DNA of 64,000 nucleotides from Senegalimassilia faecalis (GTDB lineage: Bacteria; Actinomycetota; Coriobacteriia; Coriobacteriales; Eggerthellaceae): positions 1,674,001 through 1,738,000 of the forward strand of contig NZ_SDPW01000001.1 of the NCBI RefSeq assembly GCF_004135645.1, read 5' to 3'. The position numbers and the translations under genes are program-made. This document shows, piece by piece, positions 62,905-64,000 of the stretch. Numbering within the stretch: the first letter of the stretch is position 1; every line of letters starts with the position of its first letter. The notes under the pieces were generated by a model. That model did no database searches. It was given only the letters and a program-made list of their open reading frames with translations, and had not been told where the DNA came from.

Positions 62905-64000
62905 TGCGCGGGGCGGCGCGCGAGCAGGACAAGGTCACCTACGCGTGGCTGTTCGCGCAGTCTAAGGCTCAGCATGGCCGCATCGTGGCGCTATCGGCGC
63001 TGTGCGCATTGCAGGCGGCGGTGCTCGTGAGCTTCGCGCTGGCGTGCCGCGCCGTCATAGACCAGGCGGTCGCGGGAAACGTCGACGGCTTGCTGGCAAG
63101 CGCGGCGGCTCTTGCGGGCGTTATCGTCTCGCAGCTGGTGTTGCGTCTGGCCATCAACGGCACACAGGAGCGCATCCGCGCCCGCTTTGCCCTTGAGCTG
63201 CGAAAATCCATGCTCGACAGTATCTTCACCGCGCGCTACGGCAACGTTTTGCGCTTCCATTCCGGCGAGCTTTCCAACCGCATGTTCTCCGACGTGCAGG
63301 CTGTATCGAACGGCGTGTCCACCATCATCCCAAGCTTCGTGTCCATGATCGCACAACTGGTGTTCGCCATCGCGGTGCTCGCGCTGATCAGCCCGCCCAT
63401 GGTGGCGCTGTTCGTCGGGGCGGCGCTGCTTTCGTTCGTGCTGGCGCGCACGTTGCGCGGACGTTTGAAGGCGCTGCACAGGGCGGTGCAGGAAAAAGAA
63501 GGAGCCGTGCGCGTCTTCTTGCAGGAGGCGCTTGAGCATCAGCTGGTCATCCGTTCGTTCGGTGCCCAGCCTGCCACAAGCGCGCATGCTGATGTGCTGC
63601 AGGAGGACCATTTTGCAGCGCAAATGCGCCGCCGCGGATGGTCTATCGCCGCGAACGCCAGTTTTGCGTTCTTCTTCAACGCGTTGTATGCCGTGGCGCT
63701 CACGTGGTGCGCGTTTGCGCTTTTACACGGCACCATGAGCTACGGCACGCTTATGGCGGTGCTGCAGCTGGTGGCGCGCATCCAGGCGCCGGTTTCCAGT
63801 TTGTCGGGCATGCTGCCGCAGCTGTATCAGGCGCTCGCGTCGGCGGAACGCCTAATGGAGGTTGCGGAGCTTTCGCATTCGGAGAACCGCTTGCCCATGA
63901 CGGCTGCGGAGTTTTATCAGCGGTTCTCAGGCGTGCGGATATGCGATCTGGCGTTTTCCTATAGGGACGAAGAGGGCGGTAGCGAAGCCGAAGCGGCGCC
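62901..64000 (+). CDS. ABC exporter, membrane domain (3' end outside window)
   Basis: At least 366 residues are visible before the window ends. They form the six-helix type-1 exporter domain, with segments such as RIVALSALCALQAAVLVSFA, the intracellular-loop stretch HSGELSNRMFSDVQAVSNGV and FFFNALYAVALTWCAFALLH, and then the linker to the nucleotide-binding domain (RICDLAFSYRDEEGG), which is cut off. ATG overlaps the peptidase stop (ATGA). There is no N-terminal C39 peptidase domain, in agreement with a separate peptidase gene. It is the probable exporter of the peptide product. Confidence 0.88.
   Translation, partial: MMRGAAREQDKVTYAWLFAQSKAQHGRIVALSALCALQAAVLVSFALACRAVIDQAVAGNVDGLLASAAALAGVIVSQLVLRLAINGTQERIRARFALELRKSMLDSIFTARYGNVLRFHSGELSNRMFSDVQAVSNGVSTIIPSFVSMIAQLVFAIAVLALISPPMVALFVGAALLSFVLARTLRGRLKALHRAVQEKEGAVRVFLQEALEHQLVIRSFGAQPATSAHADVLQEDHFAAQMRRRGWSIAANASFAFFFNALYAVALTWCAFALLHGTMSYGTLMAVLQLVARIQAPVSSLSGMLPQLYQALASAERLMEVAELSHSENRLPMTAAEFYQRFSGVRICDLAFSYRDEEGGSEAEAA

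Noticed and set aside
58771-64000. Calling the locus a lasso-peptide cluster outright
   Set aside because: Neither the asparagine-synthetase-like cyclase nor the B2 protease is visible, and the precursor lacks the usual Thr at -2, so only a general RiPP assignment is made.

Overview
The window reads as a chromosomal segment of a strictly anaerobic, high-GC actinobacterium of the class Coriobacteriia, most likely family Eggerthellaceae (the Eggerthella / Gordonibacter / Adlercreutzia / Slackia group). This is an inference from gene content: several bis-MGD molybdoenzymes, ferredoxin and NrfD partners, cysteine-rich CCG proteins, Etf coupled to a membrane Fe-S quinone reductase, and large beta-helix surface proteins. 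No rRNA, tRNA, CRISPR array or intact insertion sequence was recognised.

Positions 1-7791 hold branched-chain amino acid and serine synthesis: the end of ilvD, then ilvB and ilvN with 4-base overlaps, ilvC, serA and leuA. Several of these genes are followed by hairpin terminators.

Positions 7948-26012 form a CoA-thioester and flavin redox region. It contains a TetR regulator divergent from an Old-Yellow-Enzyme type enoate reductase, three acyl-CoA dehydrogenases, etfBA, an Etf:menaquinone reductase-like membrane protein, an acyl-CoA ligase, an enoyl-CoA hydratase, and NUDIX, metallo-beta-lactamase and FMN reductase proteins. Together they can move electrons between an alpha,beta-unsaturated acyl-CoA and the menaquinone pool. 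Two promoter regions here share a 12-base operator-like word.

Positions 26401-53079 are visibly richer in G+C and look like an accessory block for molybdenum-dependent anaerobic metabolism. Module A is a LysR regulator, a cytoplasmic molybdoenzyme, a four-cluster ferredoxin and a GntP-type permease, followed by a zinc-ribbon/proline-repeat protein and an NCS1 permease. Module B starts after a flavin reductase and a PadR regulator. It is one long run of tightly packed genes: a molybdoenzyme with an unusual repeated C-terminal tail, ferredoxin, NrfD, CCG protein, a second molybdoenzyme, a DUF2064 protein, a Tes/MJ0619-like radical SAM enzyme, a ferredoxin-DUF169 fusion, a GNAT acetyltransferase and a second CCG protein. 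A YnjBCD-like ABC importer with a Tat lipoprotein follows. No function for this whole assembly is known to me.

Positions 53080-64000 begin with a non-coding stretch holding a candidate structured RNA and a strong terminator. Next comes a very large secreted beta-helix protein whose frame is broken exactly at a run of eight G bases just after the signal peptide, which suggests a phase-variable switch. A 39-residue peptide that looks like a RiPP precursor follows 13 bases later. Then come a Ser/Gly-rich membrane protein, a nucleotidyltransferase (opposite strand), an HPr-kinase-like protein, a PqqD-like protein, a signal-peptidase-like protein and an ABC exporter cut by the window end. The last four plus the small peptide look like an incompletely visible peptide natural-product locus.
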